A stretch of 64,000 bases of DNA from Cupriavidus sp. AU9028. Lineage in GTDB: Bacteria; Pseudomonadota; Gammaproteobacteria; Burkholderiales; Burkholderiaceae. The stretch spans positions 1 to 64,000 of the forward strand of contig NZ_JAIMCG010000015.1 of the NCBI RefSeq assembly GCF_019795295.1, in the 5' to 3' direction. A model generated the notes under the pieces. The model made no database searches, was not told the DNA's origin, and saw only the letters and a list, made by a program, of their open reading frames with translations. Shown in pieces: positions 18,177 through 26,786 of this stretch (positions are counted from its first letter, which is position 1; every line of letters begins with the position of its first letter). The translations under genes were made by a program, and so were the position numbers.

Positions 18177-18314
18177 GGGGGACAGGGGGGCTGCAAAGTC
18201 CACAGGCGTGGACGATGCGTTGAATTTTTGCCGGCTACCGCCGCAATGTCCAGCGATCTACAGTCCTCCGTGTCGACCGGCCCTCCGGCTGGTCCCATAT
18301 TCGGAGAACTGACC

Positions 18315-19043
18315 ATGACCCCCATCCTGTTCTATGGCGTCCCCTCGGGATGCTCCTTCGGTTCCATCGTCGCGCTGGAATGGCTCGGGCAGCCCTATCG
18401 CCTGTGCCGTATCGACATGCCCGACGTCGTGACCAGCGAAGCGTTCCGCCGTATCAATCCCGTTGGCGAAACCCCGGCGCTGGCTACCGAAAGCGGGGCG
18501 ATCGTCACCGAAAGCATGGCAATCCTCAACTGGATCGGCGCACGAGGCATGGAGCATGGGTTGGGGTTTGCGCAGGGCACCGAGGCATTCGACCGACTCA
18601 ATCGGATGCTGGGCTACCTGAATACGACCTTCTTTGGCGCCTTCGCGCCTTTGTGGCATCTGTATGAGCATGCCAGCGACGACACGGCCAAGGCGGTGCT
18701 GCGCGAATATGGCGCGGTGAAGGTCAGGAAGGCACACGAGCAGCTTGACGCCATGCTTGGCGACGGCCAGTGGCTGCTGGGCGATCGTCCCAGCGTGGCG
18801 GACGCGTACTTCGCTGGCATTGCACGCTGGACCGACTATCACGGCGTTGTCAGCCGCTCCGATTACCGGAATCTGGATCGGCTGTATCGCAAGCTGCAGG
18901 CCGATCCGGCGGTGCGCTTCGCGCACGGGGGCGAGGCGGGCGAGCCAGTGCGCTCGGCCGCAGGCCTCGTGGATCAAATCGGACTGGACGAGGCGTGGCT
19001 GGAGATCGCGGCCGCGCAGCGGGAGAGGCTGACGCGGGCGTGA
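18315..19043 (+). CDS. glutathione S-transferase family protein
   Basis: The 242-residue protein has a thioredoxin-fold N-terminal domain (residues 1-80; MTPILFYGVPSGCSFGSIVA, and the glutathione-binding ETPALATESGAIVTES) and an all-helical C-terminal domain. It would conjugate glutathione to electrophiles or act as a peroxidase or chaperone-like reductase in the cytoplasm. GGAGA 8 bp upstream supports the start. The divergent LysR gene is the probable regulator. The Ser/Cys pair near residues 11-13 could provide the catalytic residue. Confidence 0.9.
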   Translation: MTPILFYGVPSGCSFGSIVALEWLGQPYRLCRIDMPDVVTSEAFRRINPVGETPALATESGAIVTESMAILNWIGARGMEHGLGFAQGTEAFDRLNRMLGYLNTTFFGAFAPLWHLYEHASDDTAKAVLREYGAVKVRKAHEQLDAMLGDGQWLLGDRPSVADAYFAGIARWTDYHGVVSRSDYRNLDRLYRKLQADPAVRFAHGGEAGEPVRSAAGLVDQIGLDEAWLEIAAAQRERLTRA

Positions 19044-19079
19044 CCGTACCGTTCACGTTGCGGCTTGCGGGACGTCCAA

Positions 19080-19301
19080 TCAGGACTTGTGGCGATAGTT
19101 GATGCGGCCTTTGGTCAGATCGTAAGGCGACATCTCGAGCGTGACCCGATCCCCGGCGAGAACGCGAATGCGGTTCTTCTTCAGGCGTCCCGACGAATAG
19201 GCCCATACCTCGAAGCCGTTCTCGAGGACAACGCGAAAGCGGTTGTCAGGAAGGACTTCGGACACCTTGCCGCCAAATTCCACCAATTCTTCTTTAGCCA
19301 T
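19080..19301 (-). CDS. infA: translation initiation factor IF-1, second copy
   Basis: The 73-residue protein is an S1/OB-fold IF-1: [20 protein letters not shown], then [18 protein letters not shown]. It binds the ribosomal A site during initiation. Its sequence differs from the copy expected in the ribosomal protein operon and fits the second IF-1 (infA2) that many beta-proteobacteria encode elsewhere. It lies next to a cold-shock protein gene. The start is unambiguous. A small gene of unknown function lies 27 bp upstream on the same strand. Confidence 0.93.
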   Translation of the reverse strand: MAKEELVEFGGKVSEVLPDNRFRVVLENGFEVWAYSSGRLKKNRIRVLAGDRVTLEMSPYDLTKGRINYRHKS

Positions 19302-19328
19302 TTTTTACTCCGGTGTAGTGAGACAGGG

Positions 19329-19592
19329 TTATTGCATGAAGCGGTGGCGGTTCTGCAGGCCGTTCCCATTTGCCGCCGGTCGCATGCCGGCGACCGCGCT
19401 GTCGCCGGCGCGGCGAGCGGCCTGCTTGGCCTTCGCTTCGGTCGCGAACGTGATGTGGCGCAGGGAAACGTTGGCCACGACACGTTCGTAGCCGTCTCGA
19501 TACTCCGAGATCATGTAGCTGCCGAACCAGAGGCCGGGTTCTTGCTCAATCGGGAAAACGGAAACGGTAAAAGGAGTGGAGCTGTGATTCAA
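19329..19592 (-). CDS. small protein of unknown function upstream of infA
   Basis: The 87-residue frame opens with a TTG codon (19592-19590) and has only a weak ribosome-binding site. The middle, GLWFGSYMISEYRDGYERVVANVSL, followed by an Ala/Lys-rich helix (ATEAKAKQAARRAGDSAVAG), reads like a genuine small cytoplasmic protein, but I do not recognise a family. It lies 27 bp upstream of infA in the same direction and is probably cotranscribed. The start codon is uncertain. Confidence 0.5.
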   Translation of the reverse strand: MNHSSTPFTVSVFPIEQEPGLWFGSYMISEYRDGYERVVANVSLRHITFATEAKAKQAARRAGDSAVAGMRPAANGNGLQNRHRFMQ

Positions 19593-20001
19593 ATTGTTCT
19601 CTGTTCTGCGCCGATGCAGCGGTCAGCATGATGTGCCGGACCGGATTCGTCGCAACCACCGTGTGTGATGGTGGTCTTTGGGTAAGAAGGGGGCGCGTCG
19701 TTGCCTCGCTTGCGCGGGCGGTGACATGCGCGTGATGCTTGACCAAACTTGCGCACCTCAGCAGCTGTACAGGGGCTGGGTTGCGGAGCGGGCGCGTGCC
19801 GCTGGTCGTTCTGGTTACGGGCAGCAGTTGCCCTGAAAGCCCGATGTACACCGGGTGGCCGATGACGCTTTTCTAGTGGTGATGTCGTACAGCGGCGCCT
19901 GCGTCGAGATTGTCGACGGGAGACCGCATAGTAGCACCCTTGTGCATTCCTTGCCGGCGCCCGCTGTGCCGGGAGGGAACACCGGCAGATTCACGCGCAC
20001 G
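19593..20001. other. non-coding divergent region before infA2 and cspA
   Basis: No convincing gene is seen. Short frames exist on both strands (for example 19855-20055 plus, 19815-20033 minus) but lack recognisable products and ribosome-binding sites. The stretch should carry the promoter of the infA2 unit on the minus strand, which I could not place. Confidence 0.4.
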
Positions 20002-20030
20002 TTGACGCCGATGCGGTATGCCTGTATAAC
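20002..20030 (+). promoter_or_regulatory. promoter of cspA with long 5' leader
   Basis: TTGACG (20002-20007) and TATAAC (20025-20030) are separated by 17 bp. Transcription from about 20037 would give a leader near 132 nt before the ATG at 20169. Long structured leaders of this size are characteristic of cold-inducible csp genes. Confidence 0.65.
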
Positions 20031-20168
20031 CAATCGGGCAGGATCTTCAAGTTAGCCTCACAGCGTCAGCTGCGCACCCTCCTGGGGCCACTTTCTCTCC
20101 ATGTTTCTTCTTGATCGTCATGCCTTGTCCGTATTTTCCGCGGGCGAGAATCTATCAGGAGTTCCTAC

Positions 20169-20372
20169 ATGGATACCGGTACCGTAAAGTGGTTCAACGA
20201 GTCGAAGGGTTTCGGCTTCATTTCGCCTGACGCAGGCGGCGACGATCTGTTCGCGCATTTTTCCGAAATTCAGGGCAACGGCTTCAAGACGCTGCAGGAA
20301 GGCCAGAAGGTGCGTTACGTTGCGGGCATGGGCCAGAAGGGTCCGGCTGCGACGAAGATCGAAGCGGTCTGA
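20169..20372 (+). CDS. cspA: cold-shock protein, CspA family
   Basis: The 67-residue OB-fold protein contains the RNA-binding motifs KGFGFI (RNP1) and LFAHF (RNP2). It binds single-stranded RNA and DNA and melts secondary structure. AGGAG lies 6 bp upstream of the ATG. It has its own promoter with a 130-nt leader and a strong terminator just downstream. Several csp genes are usual in these bacteria, so the assignment to cold response rather than growth-phase control is not certain. Confidence 0.95.
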   Translation: MDTGTVKWFNESKGFGFISPDAGGDDLFAHFSEIQGNGFKTLQEGQKVRYVAGMGQKGPAATKIEAV

Positions 20373-20392
20373 ACCCGCTCAGCGCTGGATGA

Positions 20393-20424
20393 AAAAACCC
20401 CGCCAGGATTGGCGGGGTTTTTTG
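20393..20424 (+). terminator. rho-independent terminator of cspA
   Basis: AAACCCCGCC and GGCGGGGTTT form a perfect stem around AGGATT, followed by a T run. Confidence 0.92.
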
Positions 20425-20470
20425 TTTTGGGCGTTCGGCGCGGCCCGGCGTCCGGGCCGCGCATCGCGCT

Positions 20471-22150
20471 TCAACGCGGCGCGGAGGGACTGCCCTTCTC
20501 GAACACTTTCTCTCCTGCAACCCAGGTCTGCTCCACCTGGATCTTCCAGATATCGGCCGGCGCGACCTTGAACAGGTCCCGATCCACCAGGATGAAGTCC
20601 GCCCACTTGCCCGGTTCCAGCGACCCCAACGTCTTCTCCTGATGCTGTGCGAACGCCGCGTCCAGGGTGAACGCGCGGAACGCCTGCGGCAGGGTCATCG
20701 CCTCTTCCGGATGCCAGCCGTGGATCGGACGACCTTCATGGTCGGTACGCGTGACCGCGGCATGCAGGCCATAGAACGGGTTCGCCGACTCCACCGGGAA
20801 GTCCGAACCCCCAGCGATGACCGTGCCCTGCTTCAGGAAGGTCTGCCATGCATAGGCGCCCTTGATCCGCTCCTTGCCGATACGGTCTTCGGCCATGTTC
20901 ATGTCGCTGGTCGCGTGGGTCGGCTGCATCGACGCGATCAGGTCCAGCGCCTTGAAGCGCGGGATATCCGGCAGCGATACCACCTGCGCGTGCTCGATGC
21001 GGTTGCGCAATTCGCGGCCGCCGACATCCTTGTAGGCCACTTCCATGGCGTCGAGCACCTGATGGTTGGTCTTGTCCCCGATCGCATGGACGTTGACCTG
21101 GAAGCCGGCCTTGAGCGCCGCCTTCACACTGGCCTGCATCGCGGCATCGCTCATGAAGAGCAGGCCGCTATGCGCATGGTCGTCGGTGTACGGTTCCATC
21201 AATGCGGCGCCGCGGCTGCCCAGCGCGCCGTCGCCGTACAGCTTGACCGAACGCAGGTGGTAGCGGTCGTTGCCGTAGCCGATCACCGGACCCTTGGCCG
21301 ACAGGGCCTTGAAGTCGTCTCCGGTGTCGCGGATCATCGCGTAGATGCGCGTGGTCAGCTTGCCCTGGTCGGCGAACTCGCGGTAGATGCGGTCGTCGGT
21401 CACCGTGACGCCGGCATCGCCGACAGCCGTCAGCCCGAGCCCGTTCATGTGCGAGAGGGCGGCGCTCAGTGCCGCGCGGCGATCGTCGTCCGAGTAGGGC
21501 GGGATGACGCCGTTGACCAGCGCCATGGCCTTGTCGACCAGCACGCCGGTGGGGTTGCCGCTGGCGTCCCGTTCAATGCGGCCGCCCACCGGATCCTTGG
21601 TGTCGCGCGTGATGCCGGCCGCCTGCAGGGCCTTGGTGTTCAGCCACGCGGCGTGGCCGTCCACCCGTACCAGCCGTACGGGGCGGTCCGACACGGCGGC
21701 ATCGAGTTCCGCGGCGGTGGGGAAGCGGCCCAGCTTCCAGTTGACCTGATTCCATCCATAGCCGAGCAGCCATTGGCGCTGCGGGTTCTTCTGACCGTAG
21801 GCGCGAATCCGGGATTGGGCTTCCTGCAGCGACCGCGTATCGGACAGCGAGATCTCGGTGGTCTTGAAGCCAAGGCGGAACACGTGCCCATGGGCGTCGA
21901 TCAGGCCCGGCAACAGCGTCTTGCCCTTGCCGTCGATGCGCGTTGCGTCGGGATACTGGCTGCGCAGCGCGGCGGCGTCGCCGGTGGCGATCACCTTGCC
22001 GTGGTCGAACACCAGGCCGCTGAAGGTGGCGAGCTTGTCGTTCTGCAGGGTGTAGCCCTGCACCGACTCCACCAGCGTGGGCGCGGCGTGGACCTGCAGG
22101 GCGGCCATGGCGGCCAGCGCCAGCAGGCTCGTGCGGACGGATTTCTTCAC
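20471..22150 (-). CDS. exported amidohydrolase (amidohydrolase 3 / YtcJ-like)
   Basis: The 559-residue protein has a cleavable signal peptide (KKSVRTSLLALAAMAALQVHA) and an amidohydrolase-3 domain. Metal ligands are visible in LIDAHGHV, in NVHAIGDKTN and in the C-terminal GGSDFPVE. It would hydrolyse an amide or related bond of an unidentified substrate in the periplasm. The start is GTG at 22150-22148, 7 bp after AAGGAG; longer frames upstream enter the intergenic region and lack the signal peptide. The permease gene lies 77 bp upstream on the same strand, so the enzyme may supply or process an amino-acid derivative that the permease imports. Confidence 0.85.
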   Translation of the reverse strand: MKKSVRTSLLALAAMAALQVHAAPTLVESVQGYTLQNDKLATFSGLVFDHGKVIATGDAAALRSQYPDATRIDGKGKTLLPGLIDAHGHVFRLGFKTTEISLSDTRSLQEAQSRIRAYGQKNPQRQWLLGYGWNQVNWKLGRFPTAAELDAAVSDRPVRLVRVDGHAAWLNTKALQAAGITRDTKDPVGGRIERDASGNPTGVLVDKAMALVNGVIPPYSDDDRRAALSAALSHMNGLGLTAVGDAGVTVTDDRIYREFADQGKLTTRIYAMIRDTGDDFKALSAKGPVIGYGNDRYHLRSVKLYGDGALGSRGAALMEPYTDDHAHSGLLFMSDAAMQASVKAALKAGFQVNVHAIGDKTNHQVLDAMEVAYKDVGGRELRNRIEHAQVVSLPDIPRFKALDLIASMQPTHATSDMNMAEDRIGKERIKGAYAWQTFLKQGTVIAGGSDFPVESANPFYGLHAAVTRTDHEGRPIHGWHPEEAMTLPQAFRAFTLDAAFAQHQEKTLGSLEPGKWADFILVDRDLFKVAPADIWKIQVEQTWVAGEKVFEKGSPSAPR

Positions 22151-22227
22151 GTTGACTCCTTGTTGTCGTGCTGGGTTTCTTCTTGTGGTGTTGTCGAAAG
22201 CGCCCGGGGCGGCGCTCGGGTGGTGCC

Positions 22228-23742
22228 CTATTCGCCGGCCGCTGCGCCCACGCCGCGCAAGGTGGGGGCATTGGTGTCGGGCAGCGCGGGGAATTGCATG
22301 TCGGCGTAGCGCACGAAACGCGTCTTGCGCTTGATGCGGTAGCCGAGCCAGATCAGCAGGAAGATGGGGATGCCGATATAGGTCGCCGCCACCGACACCC
22401 AGTCGATATTGCCGGCGGTGAATGCCTGATAGTTCTGGCCCAGCGTCACGATCATGCACAGCGCGAACGCGAAGATCGGGCCATACGGGAAGAAGGGAGA
22501 GCGGTAGGGGAGCCGGTTCAGGTCGTGCCCCTGCGCGACGAATCCCTTGCGGAATCGGTAGTGGCTGGCGGCGATACCGAGCCACGCAATGAAGCCGGTC
22601 ATGCCGGACAGGCTGAGCAGCCAGAGGTAGACCGCCTTGCTTTCGAACAGCGAGGTCAGGAAGCACAGCCCGCCGACGGCGGTGGTCGCCAGCAGCGCCA
22701 TCAGCGGCACGCCGTTGCGCGTCAGCCGCGCGAATACCTTCGGTGCGCGCCCTTCCGTGGCAAGGTTGTAGAGCATCCGGGTGGAGGCGTACATGCCCGA
22801 GTTGCCCGCCGACAGCACGGCAGTCAGGATCACCGCGTTCATCACGCCGGCGGCGAAGGCGAGGCCCGCGTTGCGGAACACCAGGGTGAACGGGCTCACG
22901 CCCACGGTTTCGACGTCGCTCTTGAGCAGGCTCGGATCGGTGTAGGGAATCAGGATGCCGATGATGAGGATGGCCAGCACGTAGAACAGCAGGATGCGCC
23001 AGAACACCTGCCGCACGGCGCGCGGAATGTTCCTGGCCGGGTCGGCCGACTCACCGGCGGCCACGCCGATCAGCTCGGTGCCCTGGAAGGAAAAGCCGGC
23101 GATCATCGCCACGCCGATCAGTGCCGGCAGCCCGCCGACGAATGGCGCGTCACCGGCGGTCAGGTTGGCGAGCCCCTGCGCGTGCGAGAAATCGCCGCGC
23201 ATGATGCCAAAGATCATCAGCGTGCCGATCACGATGAAGGCGATCACGGTGACGACCTTGATCAGCGCAAACCAGTATTCCGCCTCGCCGAAGCCGCGCA
23301 CCGAGATTGCATTGAGCGCGAACATCAGCCCAAGGAAGAGCGCACTCCATAGCACGCCCGGCGTATCGGGGAACCAGTACTGCATGACCAGCTGGGCCGC
23401 GGCCAATTCCACCGCAATGGTCACCGCCCAGTTGTACCAGTAGTTCCAGCCCAGCGCGAAGCCGAAACCCTCGTCGACATAGCGTGCACCATAGGTGGCG
23501 AACGACCCCGACACTGGCATGTAGGCGGCAAGCTCGCCCAGGCTGGTCATCAGGAAATAGACCATCGCGCCGATCAGGATATAGGCCGCCAGCGCGCCGC
23601 CGGGGCCGGCCTGGGCGATCGTCGCGCCGGATGCGACGAAAAGGCCGGTGCCGATCGAACCGCCAATGGCGATCATGGTGAGATGGCGCGCGCGCAACGT
23701 GCGGCGCAGCCCGGGCGCGTGCGCGCCTTCTTGTGCTTTCAT
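22228..23742 (-). CDS. amino acid permease, LysP-like (APC superfamily)
   Basis: The 504-residue protein has twelve predicted membrane helices. The N-terminal signature, LRARHLTMIAIGGSIGTGLFVASG, and SFQGTELIGVAAGES are typical of the amino acid permease group with E. coli LysP and GabP. LysP is the closest by recollection of motifs, so lysine or another cationic amino acid is a possible substrate. The start MKAQEG at 23742 fits the family; an in-frame ATG 45 bases upstream is less likely. It is followed by the exported amidohydrolase. Confidence 0.88.
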   Translation of the reverse strand: MKAQEGAHAPGLRRTLRARHLTMIAIGGSIGTGLFVASGATIAQAGPGGALAAYILIGAMVYFLMTSLGELAAYMPVSGSFATYGARYVDEGFGFALGWNYWYNWAVTIAVELAAAQLVMQYWFPDTPGVLWSALFLGLMFALNAISVRGFGEAEYWFALIKVVTVIAFIVIGTLMIFGIMRGDFSHAQGLANLTAGDAPFVGGLPALIGVAMIAGFSFQGTELIGVAAGESADPARNIPRAVRQVFWRILLFYVLAILIIGILIPYTDPSLLKSDVETVGVSPFTLVFRNAGLAFAAGVMNAVILTAVLSAGNSGMYASTRMLYNLATEGRAPKVFARLTRNGVPLMALLATTAVGGLCFLTSLFESKAVYLWLLSLSGMTGFIAWLGIAASHYRFRKGFVAQGHDLNRLPYRSPFFPYGPIFAFALCMIVTLGQNYQAFTAGNIDWVSVAATYIGIPIFLLIWLGYRIKRKTRFVRYADMQFPALPDTNAPTLRGVGAAAGE

Positions 23743-23967
23743 TGACAGGACAGGTAAGCAGGCGCCGAACCTGTCCCATGGCATCAAGGCTCAGGCGCGG
23801 CGCATCGGTTCTCGGGGGGCGGTCTCCATCGCCCGCCGACCGGATGGATGGGCGGCATCATAAGAGAAAACGGAGGTGGGGGAAAGCCGTGGAAGGCCGG
23901 AAAGGGAATCGGGTTTGCATCCGCGACAGCCAGGGCATGAGCCAGGGCATGCTTGTGGGTAGTCAAG

Positions 23968-25017
23968 TCAACGCCGCAATCCCGCCATCCCAGACAATGC
24001 GCCCATGGCCTGCCGCATGAAGTCCAGCAGTTCCCCGCTGGCCCAGGAGCCGGCGGCCAGATCGGGTTCGCTCATCATCGCCTGCCGGAATTTCGCGTGG
24101 GTGGCAGGATTGTCGCCCGCGTAGCTGCGAAACAGGTCCAGCCAACGCCGCGCCAGTTCGATGCCGGCGCGCGAGTCTGGCGCGGTGCCTGTTTCCAGGG
24201 CCTGGCGCACGTCCGCCATCAGCTGCGGCCACTCGCCCGCGCGCTTGCCGTAGTTGGCGCGCATATAGGCGGCCTCTTGCGGCGACAGATACCTCTCGTA
24301 GATCCGCATCTGCCTCTCCGAGAACGCACGCAGCACGTAGTCCAGCAGGCGGGGCGAGACGCCCATCTGTTCCTGCAGCGCGGGCTCCTGCTCATGCATC
24401 GAGTTCAGTTTCACCAGCAGCCGCGGGTCGCCACCGGTGTCGCGCACCAGCATTTCCATCCAGCGCAGGGCCAGTTGCCGAGGCCGCTCGTCCTCTGCCG
24501 GGACCCCGGCGTCCAGCTGCGCCTGTACTTCGGCCACCAGCGCCGGCCACTCCGGATCGTTGGCCTGGCGATTGCGGTACAGCGGCATGCGGTCGAGTTC
24601 GTCCTGGGAGAAGTACTTGTCGTACACGGTCATCAATTCCAGCGTGGTCAGCCAATCGGCCAGCTCGGGTTCCGCGCCATCGAGCAGCTGCTCGCGCAAC
24701 TGCGCAAGGCGTTGGCGCAACTGGCCGGCCTGTTCGATCTGGCGGTCCAGCATGTCGATCTGGCGGGAGACCAGGTCGGCGAGCGCGGTGTCGGGTTGGT
24801 CCAGATAGGCGCCGATCTCGGCCAGCGACAGTCCGAAGCGACGCAGCGCCTGGATCTGGTGCAGCCGCGCGATATCCTCCCGACCGTAGAGCCGGTAGCC
24901 GTTCTCGGCGCGCGCCGAAGGGGCGAGCAAGCCGATTGCGTCGTAGTGATGCAGCGTGCGGACCGTCAGTCCGCAGCGGCGGGCCAGTTCTCCAACTTTC
25001 AGTCGCACGTGATTCAC
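23968..25017 (-). CDS. MerR-family regulator with duplicated TipAS-like domain
   Basis: The 349-residue protein begins with a MerR DNA-binding domain (GELARRCGLTVRTLHHYDAI, residues about 8-75) and a dimerisation coiled coil (about 80-118). Two related TipAS-like modules follow: YDKYFSQDELDRMP (about 128) and YERYLSPQEAAYMR (about 245), each continuing into WPxLxAxVxxxLxxG and LARRWxxLxR-type helices. TipA-like regulators bind cyclic peptide antibiotics or other drugs. Most have one such module (about 250 residues), so this longer form is unusual. It probably activates its own promoter from the site at 25051-25070. Confidence 0.85.
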   Translation of the reverse strand: MNHVRLKVGELARRCGLTVRTLHHYDAIGLLAPSARAENGYRLYGREDIARLHQIQALRRFGLSLAEIGAYLDQPDTALADLVSRQIDMLDRQIEQAGQLRQRLAQLREQLLDGAEPELADWLTTLELMTVYDKYFSQDELDRMPLYRNRQANDPEWPALVAEVQAQLDAGVPAEDERPRQLALRWMEMLVRDTGGDPRLLVKLNSMHEQEPALQEQMGVSPRLLDYVLRAFSERQMRIYERYLSPQEAAYMRANYGKRAGEWPQLMADVRQALETGTAPDSRAGIELARRWLDLFRSYAGDNPATHAKFRQAMMSEPDLAAGSWASGELLDFMRQAMGALSGMAGLRR

Positions 25018-25050
25018 CTCTGTCGGTTGCGCAAGCCGAACGATGAGGCA

Positions 25051-25070
25051 TTACGTTACGTCAGGGTCAA
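25051..25070 (-). promoter_or_regulatory. MerR-type operator/promoter upstream of the TipA-like regulator
   Basis: On the minus strand TTGACC (25070-25065) is followed at once by CTGACGTAACGTAA, a near-symmetrical ACGTAACGT element in the place where MerR proteins bind, between -35 and -10. The -10 box is not clear. The start codon is 35-50 bp downstream. Confidence 0.5.
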
Positions 25071-25173
25071 GGGCGGTTGCAATGCCGCATCTTCGGCACT
25101 TGCTGCCCGTCAGGGGACGCGGAATGAAAAAGACGGGCGTTGCGCCCGTCCCTCTCACTGCTGAAAATCACCC

Positions 25174-25243
25174 TGTCGTCCCCGCGAAAGCGGGGACCCA
25201 GCGGCTTTCAAAGACGCTGGATTCCCGCTTTCGCGGGAACGAC
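25174..25243. repeat. inverted pair of REP-like intergenic repeats
   Basis: TCGTCCCCGCGAAAGCGGGG and its continuation CCCAGCG (25177-25203) is mirrored by CGCTGGATTCCCGCTTTCGC with GGGAACGA (25215-25242). Each half contains its own small palindrome (CCCCGC-GAAA-GCGGGG and CCCGC-TTTC-GCGGG). Such 'CCGCGAAAGCGGG' elements are widespread between genes in Burkholderiales and related bacteria. It lies between gdhA and the MerR gene. Confidence 0.75.
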
Positions 25244-25304
25244 GTGTTGGTTGTTCAAGCGCTGTCAGCAATCCAGGGCGGGCATTGCGCCCATCCCTGT
25301 TCGC

Positions 25305-26648
25305 TTACAACACCCCTTGCCCCAGCATCGCGTCGGCGACCTTGACGAAGCCGGCGATGTTGGCGCCTTCGACGTAGTTGACATAGCCATCGTCCTTGCG
25401 CCCGTGGTGGATGCAGTTCTGATGGATGTCCTTCATGATCGCGTGCAGCTTTTCGTCGACCTCGGCGTGGTGCCACGACAGACGGATCGAGTTCTGCGAC
25501 ATTTCAAGCCCCGACGTGGCCACGCCGCCGGCATTGCTGGCCTTGCCCGGCGCGTACAGGATGCGCGCGTCGATGAAGTGGTCGACGGCGTCGAGCGTGG
25601 ACGGCATGTTGGCGCCCTCGGCGACGCAGAAGACGCCATTGGCGAGCAGCCGTTTGGCGTCCTCGCCATCGAGCTCGTTCTGCGTGGCGCAGGGCAGGGC
25701 GACGTCCGCGGGTACGTGCCACGGCGTGCGGCCCGCTTCGAACTGCAGGCCATGACGCTGGGCGAAGTCGGCAAGCCGGCCGCGCTCTTCATTCTTGAAG
25801 GCCATCAGTTCCGCCAGCTGTTCCGCGCTCATGCCTTGCGGGTAGTGCAGCACGCCACCGGAATCGGACACCGTCAGCACCTTGGCGCCGAGCTCGATGA
25901 GCTTGTCGGCGGCGTACTGCGCGACGTTGCCCGAGCCGGAGATCAGCACGCGCAAGCCGTCGAACTCCCGGCCGGTACGGTGCAGCATTTCCCGGGCGAA
26001 GTAGACAGTGCCGTAGCCCGTGGCTTCGGGCCGCATCAGGCTGCCGCCGAAGGCGAGGCCCTTGCCGGTGAAGACGCTGGCCGACGAGTTCGACAGCTTC
26101 TTCATCATGCCGGCCATGTAGCCGACTTCACGGCCGCCCACGCCGATGTCGCCGGCGGGCACGTCGGTGTCCGGGCCAAGATGCCGGTACAGCTCGGTCA
26201 TCAGCGCCTGGCAGAAGCGCATGACTTCCGCATCGGACTTGCCCTTGGGGTCGAAGTCGGAGCCGCCCTTGCCGCCGCCCATGGGCAGCGTGGTCAGGGC
26301 ATTCTTGAAGGTCTGCTCGAAGCCGAGGAATTTGAGGACCGACAGATTGACGGTGGGGTGAAAGCGCATGCCGCCCTTGTAGGGGCCGATCGCCGAGCTG
26401 TGCTGGACGCGGAAGCCGCGGTTGACCTGCACCTGGCCGCGGTCGTCCGTCCAGGAGACGCGGAACTGGATGACGCGCTCGGGCTCGACCAGCCGTTGCA
26501 GCAGTGCCTGGTCGGCGTAGCGGGGATTGCGCTGGACAAACGGCCACAAGGTCATCATGACCTCCTTGACCGCCTGCAGGAATTCGGGTTGATGCGGGTC
26601 ACGCCGCGACACGCCATCGAGGAAGGCTTCGAGGGTGGGAATGCTCAC
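25305..26648 (-). CDS. gdhA: NADP-specific glutamate dehydrogenase
   Basis: The 447-residue enzyme converts 2-oxoglutarate and ammonium to glutamate. Conserved parts include GPYKGGMRFHPTVN, PMGGGKGGSDFDPKGKSD with the catalytic lysine region, DVPAGDIGVGGREVG and the Rossmann motif ISGSGNVA. The start is taken as GTG at 26648, with GGAG 7 bp upstream; this gives exactly the 447 residues of the E. coli enzyme. A TTG five codons upstream is the alternative. It is monocistronic, preceded by a 138-bp region and followed by the REP-like pair. Confidence 0.95.
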   Translation of the reverse strand: MSIPTLEAFLDGVSRRDPHQPEFLQAVKEVMMTLWPFVQRNPRYADQALLQRLVEPERVIQFRVSWTDDRGQVQVNRGFRVQHSSAIGPYKGGMRFHPTVNLSVLKFLGFEQTFKNALTTLPMGGGKGGSDFDPKGKSDAEVMRFCQALMTELYRHLGPDTDVPAGDIGVGGREVGYMAGMMKKLSNSSASVFTGKGLAFGGSLMRPEATGYGTVYFAREMLHRTGREFDGLRVLISGSGNVAQYAADKLIELGAKVLTVSDSGGVLHYPQGMSAEQLAELMAFKNEERGRLADFAQRHGLQFEAGRTPWHVPADVALPCATQNELDGEDAKRLLANGVFCVAEGANMPSTLDAVDHFIDARILYAPGKASNAGGVATSGLEMSQNSIRLSWHHAEVDEKLHAIMKDIHQNCIHHGRKDDGYVNYVEGANIAGFVKVADAMLGQGVL

Positions 26649-26786
26649 TACTGTCTCCGTCAATCTTCAGGTCGGAGGGCGAGCTTAGCACTTAAAGGGT
26701 GCGGCGCGACAGTCGGGGTGCACCGAAGTCGCGCGGTATCCGGTCACTGCGCACCCCTTGCATTCGCAGTGCACCGTCCTGGTGCG

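Noticed and set aside
19855-20055. 66-codon frame in the cspA upstream region
   Set aside because: No ribosome-binding site, unlikely composition, and it covers the cspA promoter.
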